64,000 nucleotides of DNA. Origin: Solirubrobacterales bacterium. Lineage in GTDB: Bacteria; Actinomycetota; Thermoleophilia; Solirubrobacterales; Solirubrobacteraceae. Under the pieces are notes generated by a model. That model was given only the letters and a program-made list of their open reading frames with translations, did not search any database and was not told where the DNA came from. How positions within the stretch are numbered: position 1 is the stretch's first letter; each line of letters opens with the position of its first letter. Positions 15,468 to 25,762 of the stretch are shown here, in pieces. The stretch is taken from contig PLFX01000011.1 in the NCBI GenBank assembly GCA_003138355.1, forward strand, positions 55,397 through 119,396. Reading direction: 5' to 3'. The position numbers and the translations under genes were made by a program.

Positions 15468-17021
15468 GTGGAAGCCTCAGCACTGCCACGCGCTGTGACC
15501 GATGGCCGGGTGCCGCTCTCGGCTACGCTCCTGCGCCTTCGCACCGACGAGCAGCTGGTCTCGGCGTTCCGAGCCGGCTCTGACGATGCGTTCCGCGTCA
15601 TTCACGACCGCTACCAGGGGCGGCTGCTCGCGTACGCACGCCAGATGCTGCGCGGGAGTGGCGGCGACGCCGAGGACGCGCTGCAGGATGTATTCGTTCG
15701 CGCGTTTCGCTCGTTGCGCGCCACCAACCGTCCGATCCTGTTGCGCGCCTGGCTCTACCGGATCGCGCACAATCGCTGCATCGACGAGCTGCGGCGGCCG
15801 ATCGCGGTGCCGACGGAGCTCGATGGCGAGACGCCGCGGGCCGCGGCGGCGCTCACGAACACCCAGGATCCGTCGGTCGTCGCGGAGCGCAGCGAGATCC
15901 TCGCGCGGTTGCTCGACGATGTGCGGACCCTGCCGGCACCGCAGCGCTCGGTGCTACTCATGCGCGAGCTACAGGGCATGAGCTACCAGGAGCTCGGGGA
16001 CGCGCTGGGCGTCTCCATACCCGCCGTGAAGTCGCTTCTACTGCGCGCACGAACGGGCCTTGTCGACCTGCGTCTGGCGCGTGAAACGCCGTGCCCGGAC
16101 ATCCACACGGATCTCGTCACGTCCGTCGATCGGGGTGTGCGAATGAATGCCCGTGCGCGCCGACACCTGCGGGAGTGCTCCGGCTGCCGCGCGTACCATC
16201 ACGAGCTGCGGAGCATTCACAAGGGCCTCGCGGCGCTCGCACCCGTGGGCCCGTTCGCGAAGCTCGCTTCGCTGCTCGGCATCGGCGGTGGTGGCGGCAC
16301 CGCGGGCGGCGGTGCGGCCGCGCTGGGCACGAGCGGCGGGGCGGCTACCGCGACCACGGCCAGCGGCGCGCTGGGCGGCGCGGGACTGCTCGGTAGCGCG
16401 ACCGCGGCCAAGGTCGTGGCGGTGGTGGTGACCGCGGCCGTCGTCGGGGGTGCAACCCCTGTCGCCCTGCAGTTGAGCGCTGGACCGCCGAAGCCACATG
16501 TGAGCTTCCCCGCAAACGCCGGCCAGCTGAGTGCCACGACGGGCGCTACGGTCGGCCCGTCCTCGTCCGTGTCCGCGGTGGTCGGAGCCGGCCTTGCCGC
16601 GACGCCCGCCGGCGGGGGACCGGCGAGCGAGCTGGCGTTGAGCTCAGCTGCCACGACCGGCGCCACCGGCGTGAGCGGCGTCACGCTGACGACCGGTTCG
16701 ACCGGGGCAACCGGCGCCAGCGGGGACAGCGGCGCGAGCGGCGTGAGCGGTGTGAGCGGGCCAACAGCGGCAACTGGCGCGAGCGACGCGACCTCGAGCG
16801 GAGGAACGATCGCGGCCGCAAGCGGATCGAGCAGCACCACCGCGGTGGCCGCAACCACGAGCCCACCGGCTACTCAGGGTGCGAGCGGCGACACGGACAG
16901 CACGGGTGCCAGCGGGCCGACGGCGATCATCGCCAGAGCGAGCACGGGCGCGACGGGGGCAAGCGCCGGCAGCGGCGCGAGCGGGAACAGCGGCGCCAGC
17001 GCGGGCACCGGCGCTCGCTGA
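15468..17021 (+). CDS. ECF sigma factor fused to an anti-sigma zinc motif, a membrane helix and a collagen-like Gly-rich tail
   Basis: 517 residues, GTG start with no clear Shine-Dalgarno. Order: sigma region 2 (about 41-108, with DAEDALQDVFVRAF and RAWLYRIAHNRCIDELRR); region 4 (about 145-202, MSYQELGDALGVSIPAVKSLL); a ZAS-type motif H233-x3-C237-x2-C240 (HLRECSGC); a Gly/Ala linker; one membrane helix (about 314-336, AKVVAVVVTAAVVGGATPVAL); then about 180 residues rich in Gly/Ala/Ser/Thr with G-x-T/S triplets (GATGASG, GASGVSG). The sigma domain would be cytoplasmic and the tail outside. Release probably needs proteolysis. Flanked by the GH15 genes and the 2-oxoacid dehydrogenase operon. 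The sigma part is certain; the regulatory model is inference. Confidence 0.9.
   Translation: MEASALPRAVTDGRVPLSATLLRLRTDEQLVSAFRAGSDDAFRVIHDRYQGRLLAYARQMLRGSGGDAEDALQDVFVRAFRSLRATNRPILLRAWLYRIAHNRCIDELRRPIAVPTELDGETPRAAAALTNTQDPSVVAERSEILARLLDDVRTLPAPQRSVLLMRELQGMSYQELGDALGVSIPAVKSLLLRARTGLVDLRLARETPCPDIHTDLVTSVDRGVRMNARARRHLRECSGCRAYHHELRSIHKGLAALAPVGPFAKLASLLGIGGGGGTAGGGAAALGTSGGAATATTASGALGGAGLLGSATAAKVVAVVVTAAVVGGATPVALQLSAGPPKPHVSFPANAGQLSATTGATVGPSSSVSAVVGAGLAATPAGGGPASELALSSAATTGATGVSGVTLTTGSTGATGASGDSGASGVSGVSGPTAATGASDATSSGGTIAAASGSSSTTAVAATTSPPATQGASGDTDSTGASGPTAIIARASTGATGASAGSGASGNSGASAGTGAR
16659..17018 (+). repeat. Collagen-like Gly-x-y repeat region in the sigma fusion C-terminus
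   Basis: Residues 398-517 are dominated by degenerate triplets of the type G-A-T, G-A-S and G-V-S, interrupted several times, so strict triple-helix phasing is broken. The coding DNA is a family of short GC-rich repeats. Pro is scarce, so it is collagen-like in periodicity but not in composition. Confidence 0.75.
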
Positions 17022-17034
17022 GCAAACGGGACCG

Positions 17035-18276
17035 CTAGAGCAGCAGCACCGCGGGGCGCTCCAGCCGCTTGCGCACGGTCTGAAGAAACTCCGCAGCGTC
17101 GGCGCCGTAGACGATCCGGTGGTCGGCCGACAGCGTCATCTCCATGATGCGACGCACGACGATGCTTCCGTCCGCCCGCGCGACAGGTCGCGGGCTCGCG
17201 GCTCCGACCGCGAGGATCGCCGCCTGCGGCGGGTTGATCACGGCGGTGAAGCGCGCGACGCCGAGCATGCCGAGGTTCGAAACGGTGAACGTTCCGCCCG
17301 ACAGGTCGGCCGGGGCAACGCTGCCGTCGCGCACTTGCGTCGCAAGCCGCCTGGTCTGCGCCGCAATCTCGATCAGCGACCGGCGGTCGGCGTCAAACAC
17401 CGTGGGAACGACGAGCGCTCCTTCGGAGGCCACGGCGACGCCGATATTGATCCGCGAGTAGCGCTCGAAGTGCCCGTCGACATAGGCGGCGTTGACGTTC
17501 GGATGCGCGCGCAGGGCGAGCGCGCAGGCCTTGATGATGAGGTCGTTGACGGAAGGCAACGGCGACGCCGTGTTGCGAAGCTGCTCCCGCAGTTCGAGCG
17601 CCGGATCGGCGTCGACCTCCACCGTGACCTGGAACTCCGGAATCGTCGCCTTGGCGCTCGCCATGCGCCGCGCAATGAGTGCTTGCGTCCGCGTCGGCTC
17701 GCTCACGACGACCTCTCCCTTTGCGCCAGCGGCGTCGCCTGCCGATGGCGCCGGCCCGTCCGCCGGGGCGCCGGGGACGCCCTCTGATGCGGCGAGGACA
17801 TCTGCCTTGACGATCCGACCGTCGGGTCCGCTGCCCGCGATGCTCTCGAGCGCGACACCCAGCTCGCCGGCGATTCGCCGCGCGACCGGCGATGCCTTGA
17901 CGCGACCTGTCGCGGGCGGCGCAGCGGAAACTGGCACCGCGCCGCCCGGCGGAGCGCTCTTCCCCCGAGCGGGTTCGGCCGGCGCTGTCGGCGGCGAGGG
18001 CACGGGGTCGGCAGCGGGGGCAGCCTGTGCCTTGGCGGCGTCCGCGCTGTCGAGCAGGCGCGCGATCGTTGCGCCGATCTGGAGCGTGGCGCCCTCGGCC
18101 GCGACGATCTGAACGAAGCCGCTCTCGTCGGCTTCGTAGGTGACGGTCGCCTTGTCGGTTTCGATGTCGGCGAGGGGATCGCCGACGCGAACCTCATCGC
18201 CTGGCTGCTTCAGCCACTTGATGATCGTCCCCTCCTCCATCGAGTCGGAGAGGCGCGGCATGACAACGTCGCTCAC
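17035..18276 (-). CDS. Dihydrolipoamide acyltransferase (E2) of a 2-oxoacid dehydrogenase complex
   Basis: 413 residues. One N-terminal lipoyl domain (MPRLSDSMEEGTI, lipoyl K42 in ETDKATV), a Pro/Ala linker, a peripheral-subunit-binding domain (about 127-162, VKASPVARRIAGELG...GRIVKADVL), and the catalytic domain ending TLSADHRIVYGADAAEFL. The usual HRxxDG active motif reads HRIVYG, a variant I associate with cyanobacterial/plastid-type E2. The start overlaps the E1 beta stop (ATGA). It transfers the acyl group from E1 to CoA. No E3 gene is in the window. Confidence 0.93.
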   Translation of the reverse strand: MSDVVMPRLSDSMEEGTIIKWLKQPGDEVRVGDPLADIETDKATVTYEADESGFVQIVAAEGATLQIGATIARLLDSADAAKAQAAPAADPVPSPPTAPAEPARGKSAPPGGAVPVSAAPPATGRVKASPVARRIAGELGVALESIAGSGPDGRIVKADVLAASEGVPGAPADGPAPSAGDAAGAKGEVVVSEPTRTQALIARRMASAKATIPEFQVTVEVDADPALELREQLRNTASPLPSVNDLIIKACALALRAHPNVNAAYVDGHFERYSRINIGVAVASEGALVVPTVFDADRRSLIEIAAQTRRLATQVRDGSVAPADLSGGTFTVSNLGMLGVARFTAVINPPQAAILAVGAASPRPVARADGSIVVRRIMEMTLSADHRIVYGADAAEFLQTVRKRLERPAVLLL

Positions 18277-19307
18277 CCGCGCAAGCCTAGCGTCGTGAGG
18301 ACCGCCGCCGCGATCCGGTCCTCGTTGGGCATCGCGGCGGTCTCCAAGCCCTTCGCGTAGGGCAGCGGCACCTCAGCCATCCCGACGCGCTCGACGGGTG
18401 CGTCGAGGTCGTCGAAGCACGCCTTCTGGATCCGCGCCGCCAGCTCGGCGGTCACGCCGTAGGTCGGCCAGCCCTCCTCGATGCAGACCGCGCGATTCGT
18501 CTTCGTCACCGACTCGACGACGGTGTCGACATCGAGCGGGCGCAAAGAGCGCAAGTCGACCACCTCCGCGTCGACACCATGGTCACGCTTGAGGCGCTCG
18601 GCAACATGGAGCGCGCGGACGGTGGCGAATCCGTGCGCGACGAGAGTGATGTCCGCGCCCTCGCGAGCGACCCGGGCGAGCCCGATCGGCACGAGATGCT
18701 CAGGATCCAGCGGAACCTCCCCGCGCTCCTTGTAGATCGCCAGGTTCTCGACGACGAGGACCGGATCGTCGTCACGAATTGCCGACTTGAGCAGCCCCTT
18801 GGCGTCAGCCGGGTTGGCCGGCGCCACGACCTTCAGGCCAGGTGTCGCCGCGAACCAGCCCTCGAACGATTGCGAGTGCTGCGCTGTGAGCTGGTTGCCC
18901 GCGCCGTTCGGCGTGCGAATCACGAGCGGGCATCGCACCTCGCCGCCGAACATCGCGCCGATCTTGGCCGCGTGGTTGACGACCTGGTCCATCGCCACGA
19001 GCAGGAAGTTGATCGTCATGATCTCGACGACCGGGCGCTCGCCGATCATCGCTGCCCCGACGCCCGCGCCGACGAAGCCCTCCTCGGAGATCGGCGTGTC
19101 GCGCACCCGGTCGGGTCCGAACTCGGCAAGCAGGCCGGCCGTAACCTTGTAAGCGCCTTCGAAGACGCCGACCTCCTCGCCCATGATGAAGACGCGCTCA
19201 TCGCGCTGAAGCTCTTCGCGCAGCGCGAGGCGAAGCGCCTCACGATAGGTCATGACCTCGGTGCCGGAGACGGGCGTCGGGGTCTCAGCCGTCTCGGCCG
19301 GGGTCAT
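18273..19307 (-). CDS. pdhB: 2-oxoacid dehydrogenase E1 component, beta subunit (pyruvate dehydrogenase type)
   Basis: 344 residues from ATG 19305-19307 (MTPAETAETPT), which overlaps the E1 alpha stop in ATGA. Marks of the TPP-enzyme beta chain: FIMGEEVGVFEGAYKVT, DTPISEEGFVGAGVGAA, MDQVVNHAAK, and a C-terminal transketolase domain with VVDLRSLRPLDVDT and CIEEGWPTYG. Together with E1 alpha it forms the decarboxylating heterotetramer. The PDH assignment over acetoin or branched-chain dehydrogenase is likely but not proven. Confidence 0.92.
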   Translation of the reverse strand: MTPAETAETPTPVSGTEVMTYREALRLALREELQRDERVFIMGEEVGVFEGAYKVTAGLLAEFGPDRVRDTPISEEGFVGAGVGAAMIGERPVVEIMTINFLLVAMDQVVNHAAKIGAMFGGEVRCPLVIRTPNGAGNQLTAQHSQSFEGWFAATPGLKVVAPANPADAKGLLKSAIRDDDPVLVVENLAIYKERGEVPLDPEHLVPIGLARVAREGADITLVAHGFATVRALHVAERLKRDHGVDAEVVDLRSLRPLDVDTVVESVTKTNRAVCIEEGWPTYGVTAELAARIQKACFDDLDAPVERVGMAEVPLPYAKGLETAAMPNEDRIAAAVLTTLGLRG

Positions 19308-20353
19308 TGACCGAGCCCTCCGGCGAAGACGAGCTCCCGCTCTCCGAACGGCGCCCCGGCGAGCATCCGCGCGAACTGCGCGGCGCTGCCCGGTGCGTAC
19401 ATCCCGCGCGCCAGCTCGCTCACTGCGGGCGGCGGGTCCGCACGCGCCCACTCGACTGCCGCGGCGACGCGCTCCTGCGCCGCATGCTCGACACCCTCAA
19501 GCTCGGCGTCGGCCAGGCCCTCTTCGACGAGCAGGGCGCGGACCCGCTGAATCGGATCGCGGTGCATGTGCTCTTCGATCTCCTCGGCGCTGCGGTAGGC
19601 GAACCCGGGGTCCGCGACCGAATGGCCACGGTAGCGATAGGTAACCAACTCGAGCACGGCCGGGACGCGCTCGGAGCGCGCGCCGGACAGCAGGCTCGAC
19701 GAAGCTTCGACGACGGCGAGCAGGTCGTCTCCGTCGACGCGCAGCGAGGGGATGTCGTAGGCGGCGGCGCGGCGGTGCAAATCGGTTACCGCCGAGGCGC
19801 GCTCGACGCTCGTGCCCATGCCGTACGCGTTGTTCATCACGAGGAAGACGACCGGTAGACGCCAGACCGCCGCGAGGTTGAGCGATTCGTGCCAGGCGCC
19901 CATGTTGATCGCGCCGTCGCCGAGCTCACAGAGGACGCACTGCTGGCGTCCCTGGCGGACGAGGGCGAGCGCGAGCCCGGTCGCAAGCGGGAGTTGACCC
20001 GCGACGATGCCCCAGCCGCCGTAGTAGCCGCGCTCGACGTCGAGCAGGTGCATCGACCCGCCGCGCCCGTGGGCGCAACCGCCGGCACGCCCGAAGAGCT
20101 CGGCCATGACGGCTTCCGGCGCGACGCCACGCGCGAGCGCGAAGCCGTGACAGCGGTAGCCCGTGATCAGGAGGTCGTCCGAGCCGAGCGCGTGCATCGT
20201 CCCGACCGTCGCGGCCTCCTGCCCGGAGGAGAGGTGGCAGTAGCCGCCGATCAGCGCCGCCTTGTAGGCCCGCTCGGTCTCGGTCTCGAAATGCCTGATC
20301 AACAACATCTGCTCCCAAAGCTCGAGCAGCGTGCTCTTCGCGACGGTCGTCAT
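19304..20353 (-). CDS. pdhA: 2-oxoacid dehydrogenase E1 component, alpha subunit (pyruvate dehydrogenase type)
   Basis: 349 residues. The TPP motif is GDGAINMGAWHESLNLA...VMNN; GGCAHGRGGSMHLLD and the regulatory-loop-like YRYRGHSVADPGFAYR are characteristic of PDH E1 alpha. The start overlaps the stop of the upstream GntR gene by 4 bases, so regulator and enzyme are produced together. Confidence 0.93.
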   Translation of the reverse strand: MTTVAKSTLLELWEQMLLIRHFETETERAYKAALIGGYCHLSSGQEAATVGTMHALGSDDLLITGYRCHGFALARGVAPEAVMAELFGRAGGCAHGRGGSMHLLDVERGYYGGWGIVAGQLPLATGLALALVRQGRQQCVLCELGDGAINMGAWHESLNLAAVWRLPVVFLVMNNAYGMGTSVERASAVTDLHRRAAAYDIPSLRVDGDDLLAVVEASSSLLSGARSERVPAVLELVTYRYRGHSVADPGFAYRSAEEIEEHMHRDPIQRVRALLVEEGLADAELEGVEHAAQERVAAAVEWARADPPPAVSELARGMYAPGSAAQFARMLAGAPFGERELVFAGGLGQ

Positions 20354-21063
20354 GCGCTCCGTTCCTCCTCGTCCTCGAAGTAGTCGGGGTGTTCGTCGCG
20401 CAGCGCCGGGACCGCGGAGAGGACCATCCGCAAGTGGTGGCGCAGCGCAGCCTCGGCGTCGTCAGGCGAGCCGCGGCGGAGCGCGTCGAGTACAGCGTGA
20501 TGCTCGACGACCATGGTCGACAGATAGTTCGGCTGCGGGAGGCTGAGGCGGCGTACGCGGCTGAGGTGCCCTTTCGCTCGCTGCGCAACCTCCCAGGCGA
20601 AGCCACGCCCGCTGATCTCGCAGATCGCCGCATGAAACTCGTCGTCGAGCAGCGCGAAGCGCTCGTAGTTCGTTTCGGCTACTACCTCCTCCTGACGGCG
20701 GATGAGGCCCTCCAGCGCGGCAATGTCGTTGCGGTCGGCGCGCTCGGCCGCAACGCGGACAGCGGCGCACTCGAGCGCCTCGCGCACGAACTGGGCGTCG
20801 GCGACGGCGGCGCTGCTGATGCGCGTAACGAACGTGCCCAGCTGGGGCACGACCTGGACGAAGCGTTCGTCGCGCAGCAGCGTCAGAGCCTCCCGGATCG
20901 GCGTGCGGCTGACACTGAGGCGCTCGGCAAGCTCGTTCTCGGAGATGCGTTGGCCGGGCTCGAGCTCGCCGGCGATGATCGCCTCCCGCAGGGAGCTGTA
21001 GACCCGGCGACTCGTCGACCCGGGTTCGAGCCGGCGCGAGTGCGATATGCGCATGTCCGCCAC
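20350..21063 (-). CDS. GntR/FadR-family regulator with FCD domain
   Basis: 237 residues from GTG 21061-21063 (an ATG at 21054 is an alternative). The N-terminal winged helix reads SLREAIIAGELEPGQRISENELAERLSVSRTPIREAL. The C-terminal all-helical FCD domain holds FHAAICEISG and an HH-rich core (VVEHHAVLDAL, LRHHLRM) that binds a metal or carboxylate ligand in this family. First gene of the gntR-pdhA-pdhB-E2 operon and probable autoregulator through the palindrome just upstream. Ligand is unknown; pyruvate or lactate would suit the context. Confidence 0.9.
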   Translation of the reverse strand: MADMRISHSRRLEPGSTSRRVYSSLREAIIAGELEPGQRISENELAERLSVSRTPIREALTLLRDERFVQVVPQLGTFVTRISSAAVADAQFVREALECAAVRVAAERADRNDIAALEGLIRRQEEVVAETNYERFALLDDEFHAAICEISGRGFAWEVAQRAKGHLSRVRRLSLPQPNYLSTMVVEHHAVLDALRRGSPDDAEAALRHHLRMVLSAVPALRDEHPDYFEDEEERSA

Positions 21064-21068
21064 CGCCC

Positions 21069-21084
21069 TGTATACTTACATACA
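21069..21084 (-). promoter_or_regulatory. Operator-like palindrome in front of the gntR-pdh operon
   Basis: TGTAT-ACTTAC-ATACA has perfect 5-bp arms in an AT-rich patch within GC-rich DNA, 5 bases upstream of the GTG start. Spacing and base content resemble FadR-family operators (TGTxxxxACA-like). It would overlap the promoter or early leader. Confidence 0.5.
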
Positions 21085-21246
21085 AGTGGTAATGATTCCA
21101 AGGACTTCCCCCGCGGCCTTGGTGCCGTGGAGCGGGAAGACCTGCCGCTAGGACTCACTCAGGCGGCAGAGCAGTACCTCTCCTCCCTCATCCGCACGAG
21201 GCGGCGGCGCGAGCTGTCGCCTCGCTGCGTGGCCGAGCTGCTGGCT

Positions 21247-22335
21247 TCAGGCGGACGCAGCCGCCGCCGCGGCCTGCCGCGTGACGCGCCGCTTGCCCCA
21301 GCGGGAGCTTTCGGCGTAGCCGATGATGCGCGTGAAGTAGTCGCGCAGGTGCGCGGGCTCCAGGCCCAGGGGGCCGAGCAGCATGCGTGCGCGATCGTCG
21401 TCGAGCGTCGCCTCGATGCCGAAGTACGGCAGGTAGACGGCCGCCTGGTCGGGCGTCGAGTCGGCGTGGTGCACGAGGCGCGGCGGCGGCCGACCGAAGT
21501 AAGCGCACGCCAGCTCGATCAGCTCCTGGTTGGTGATCGCGCTGGCGCCGGCGACGAGATGAACGGTGCCGCGAACGTCATCCAGGTCGAGCAACGCCAG
21601 CAGTGCTTCGGCGACGTAGTCGATCGAGACGATGTCGGCCACGCCGTCGGGATCGACCGGCACCTCATCCATCAGCCCGCGCGAGAAGGCGCGCAGCGGC
21701 CAATAGATCACGTTGAAGACAGGCGTCCAGCCGGTCGTGCTGTCGCCGACGACGATGCTCGGGCGCGCGACGACAAGCGGCAGATCGCCGGCCGCGGCGG
21801 CCACCGCCTGCTCGCCGGCGAACTTGGTCTGCTCATAGGTGTTGCGAAACCCCTGGCCGAGGTCGAGATCACGCTCGCGGAAATGGCCGTGATGGCGACC
21901 GGCGACGTAGGCGGTCGAGACGTGCACATGGCGGTGGAGGTGGCCGCGCTCAGCAATCTGGCGCGCCAGCTCGATCATCCGCACGGGGCCGACGGAGTTC
22001 GTCTGTTGGGCCGTCTGGAGCGGCAAATCGAACGAGATCGATGCCGCACAGTGAATGATGCTCGTCACGCGGTCGAGCAACTCGTCACGGTCGCGCGGGC
22101 TCAGCGCCAGGCCGTCAACCGATACGTCCCCGGGTACGGCGCTGACGCGCTCGAGGCTCTCGGGACGCTCGTCGTAGAGGAGATCGTAGACGGCATCCAG
22201 ACGCGCCTCGGCGGCGTCGCTCGAGGGCGCGCGCACGATGCAGATCACCTCGTTCTCGTCGCGCTCGATCAGGCGCGCGAGGAGCTCCATGCCGAGAAAT
22301 CCCGTCGCGCCCGTGAGCAGGACGGTCTCAGACAC
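21247..22335 (-). CDS. NAD(P)-dependent extended SDR (thioester-reductase/male-sterility-like domain)
   Basis: 362 residues from GTG 22333-22335 (MSETVLLTGATGFLGMELL), preceded by GGGAG; an ATG at 22354-22356 is possible. The nucleotide loop is TGATGFLG, the catalytic pair is Y-x3-K in NTYEQTKFAGE, and the VSTAYVAGRHHG segment resembles carboxylic-acid-reductase R domains and fatty acyl reductases. It overlaps the end of fabI by 8 bases, so a role in fatty-acyl or polyketide-like reduction is plausible. The Ala-rich C-terminus ends RVTRQAAAAAASA. Confidence 0.8.
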   Translation of the reverse strand: MSETVLLTGATGFLGMELLARLIERDENEVICIVRAPSSDAAEARLDAVYDLLYDERPESLERVSAVPGDVSVDGLALSPRDRDELLDRVTSIIHCAASISFDLPLQTAQQTNSVGPVRMIELARQIAERGHLHRHVHVSTAYVAGRHHGHFRERDLDLGQGFRNTYEQTKFAGEQAVAAAAGDLPLVVARPSIVVGDSTTGWTPVFNVIYWPLRAFSRGLMDEVPVDPDGVADIVSIDYVAEALLALLDLDDVRGTVHLVAGASAITNQELIELACAYFGRPPPRLVHHADSTPDQAAVYLPYFGIEATLDDDRARMLLGPLGLEPAHLRDYFTRIIGYAESSRWGKRRVTRQAAAAAASA

Positions 22336-23107
22336 GCCGGGGCGCTCCCACGGCATGAAAGCCACCGTCGACGTGGATGATCTCGCCCGTGATCGCCCGC
22401 GACATGTCGGAGAGCAGGAAGCAGACGGCTCCGGCGACCGCGCTCGCATCGCGCGTATCCCAGCCGAGCGGCGCGCCATCGCGCCAGAGGCCCGCGAGAG
22501 TCTCGAAGCCGGGGATGCTGCCCGCCGCGATCGTCTCGATCGGTCCTGCCGAGACGAGGTTCACGCGGATGCCTCGGGGCCCCAGGTCTCGCGCGAGGTA
22601 GCGCGAGACGCTCTCGAGCGCCGCCTTGGCGACGCCCATCCAGTCGTAGACCGGCCACGCAACGCTCGCGTCGAAGTCGAGGCCGACGACCGACCCGCTC
22701 GCTGCTGCCTCGAGCGCGGGCGCCAGCGCGGCTGCAAGCGCCTTCAGCGAGAACGCGCTCGTCTCGAACGCCGTGACCGCGGATGCGCTGGGAGTCTCGA
22801 GGAAGGCGCCGCCAAGCGCGTCCGCGGGCGCGAACGCGATCGCGTGCAAGAGCCCGTCGAGCGAACCCCAGCGGCGATCGATCTCCGCCGCGACCGCGGC
22901 AATCTGCCGGGGCTCGTTGACATCCAGCTCCAGCACATCGGGGGGGTTCGGCAGCGACTTGGCGGTGCGCTCGGTCAGGCGCCGGCCGCGGCCGAAGCCT
23001 GTGAGGACGATCTCCGCGCCGAGCTCCTGCGCTTGGCGGGCGACCTCGAATGCGATCGAGCCGCGCGTCAGGACACCGGTTATGAGCAGCCGCTTGCCGT
23101 CGAGCAT
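22328..23107 (-). CDS. fabI: Enoyl-[acyl-carrier-protein] reductase, FabI/InhA type
   Basis: 259 residues from ATG 23105-23107. The N-terminus LDGKRLLITGVLTRGSIAF and the catalytic segment SVAWPVYDWMGVAKAALES (Y154, K161, i.e. Y-x6-K) resemble mycobacterial InhA more than E. coli FabI. ISAG-like SAGPIETIA and HVDGGFHAVG complete the fold. It performs the last reduction step of fatty acid elongation with NADH and ACP-bound substrate. It is encoded directly after the carboxyltransferase, 10 bases apart. Confidence 0.93.
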   Translation of the reverse strand: MLDGKRLLITGVLTRGSIAFEVARQAQELGAEIVLTGFGRGRRLTERTAKSLPNPPDVLELDVNEPRQIAAVAAEIDRRWGSLDGLLHAIAFAPADALGGAFLETPSASAVTAFETSAFSLKALAAALAPALEAAASGSVVGLDFDASVAWPVYDWMGVAKAALESVSRYLARDLGPRGIRVNLVSAGPIETIAAGSIPGFETLAGLWRDGAPLGWDTRDASAVAGAVCFLLSDMSRAITGEIIHVDGGFHAVGAPRRV

Positions 23108-23117
23108 TCGCGCCGGC

Positions 23118-24565
23118 CTACAGGGGAATGTTGCCGAGTGGGCGGCGTCGGGGCGGCACGGAGTCGAGCGCGGCAAACGCGGCCGCGGCGCGCTCACGCG
23201 TCTCGCCGGGTTCGATCACATCGTCGACATGGCCCTCGGCACTGGCCGCCGCCGGAGTGAGGTGCTCAGCCGCATAGTCAGCCGCAAGCGAAACGCGCAA
23301 TGCCTCCGGATCCTCGGCGGCGGCGATGTCTCGGCGGTGGATGATGTCGACGGCCTGCATCGCTCCCATGACGCCGAGCTGCGCGCTCGGCCAGGCGTAG
23401 ACGAAGTCGGCGCCGAGCTCCTTGCTGTTCATCGCGATGAAGGCACCGCCGAACGCCTTGCGCATCAGGATCGTGACGCGCGGGACGGTGCACTCCGAGA
23501 AGGCATGCACCAGCTTCGCGCCGTGGCGGATCACACCGAGCTTCTCTTGCTTGGTGCCCGGGAGGAAGCCCGGAGTATCGACGAGGACGAGCAGCGGGAT
23601 ACGGAAGAGGTTGCAGGTCCGCACGAAGCGCGCCGCCTTCTGTGAGGCGTCGCTGTCAAGCACACCACCGAGGTAGCGGGGCTGGTTCGCGACGATTCCC
23701 ACCGAGCGGCCTTCGAGGCGACCGAACGCGCACACGACGTTGCGCGCGAGGCGCGGCGATATCTCGAGCAGACGGCCTCCGTCGAGCAGTGAGCGAGCGA
23801 CGTCGCGCACGTCGTAGACCTTGCGCGGCTCGGCGGGCACGAAGCTGTCGGGGGCGTCGCCCGGGGGGTCGACCACCGGCCAGATGGCGGCGGGAGTCTC
23901 GCTGTTCTGCGGCAGGAAGTCGAGCAGGTCGCGGACGAGGAGCGCTGCGTCAAGGTCGTTCGCCGCCACCAGGTGGCAGACGCCATTGCGGTCGTGGACA
24001 CGATGGCCGCCGAGCTCCTGCGCCGTCACATCCTCGCCGGTTACGGCCGCGACAACACCGGGCCCGGTCAGGAACATGCTCGCGTTCTCGGTCATGATCA
24101 CGAAGTCGGTGAGCGCCGGGGCGTAGGAGCCGCCGCCGGCACAGGCGCCGCAGATCACCGAGATCTGGGGTACCTCGCCGGAAAGGGCCACGTGGTGGTG
24201 GAAGATCCGGCCGTAGCCCGCAAGCGCCGCGAGTCCCTCCTGCATGCGCGCACCGGCCGACTCGATGAACCCGATCACGGGCACGCGTGTGCGCTGCGCG
24301 AGCGCGAGGACCGACACGACCGTATCCGCGTGCGCCTCCCCGAGCGAGCCGCCAGCGAACGAGGCGTCCTGCGCGAAGCACGCAACCGGACGCCCATCGA
24401 CGCGCCCTGTGGCGCCGAGCACGCCGTCGCCGGGCCGTGCCTTCTCGCCCATGCGCCGCGACAGCACGTCCGTGCGCAGCAGATTCAGGGAATCGGGATC
24501 GCAGAGAACCTCGAGCCGTTCGAGCGGCGTGAGCTTCTCCTCTGTGGTTGCGATGGGAGCCATCG

Positions 24566-24569
<4 letters not shown>
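23118..24569 (-). CDS. Acyl-CoA carboxylase carboxyltransferase beta subunit (PCCB/AccD-like)
   Basis: 483 residues from ATG 24567-24569, overlapping the fabF stop (ATGA). N-lobe: FAQDASFAGGSLGEAHADTV and GFIESAGARMQEG; GACAGGGSYAPAL forms the first oxyanion pocket. C-lobe: LVDTPGFLPGTKQE and KAFGGAFIAMNSKELGADF. It moves the carboxyl group from biotinyl carrier to acetyl- or propionyl-CoA. No zinc finger, so it is of the actinobacterial single-chain type. The biotin carboxylase gene is not in the window; the free biotinyl domain at 7150 is a possible partner. Confidence 0.93.

Positions 24570-25758
<1,189 letters not shown>

Positions 25759-25762
<4 letters not shown>

Noticed and set aside
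15363..15489. Upstream start for GH15 copy 2 at 15489
   Set aside because: The added 42 residues would run through the sigma factor promoter and start and show no similarity to copy 1.
21085..21246. Possible small plus-strand regulator fragment (GLTQAAEQYLSSLI) upstream of the SDR stop
   Set aside because: A faint resemblance to DtxR N-termini only; no ribosome binding site, no further conserved residues, and the frame continues antisense into the SDR gene.
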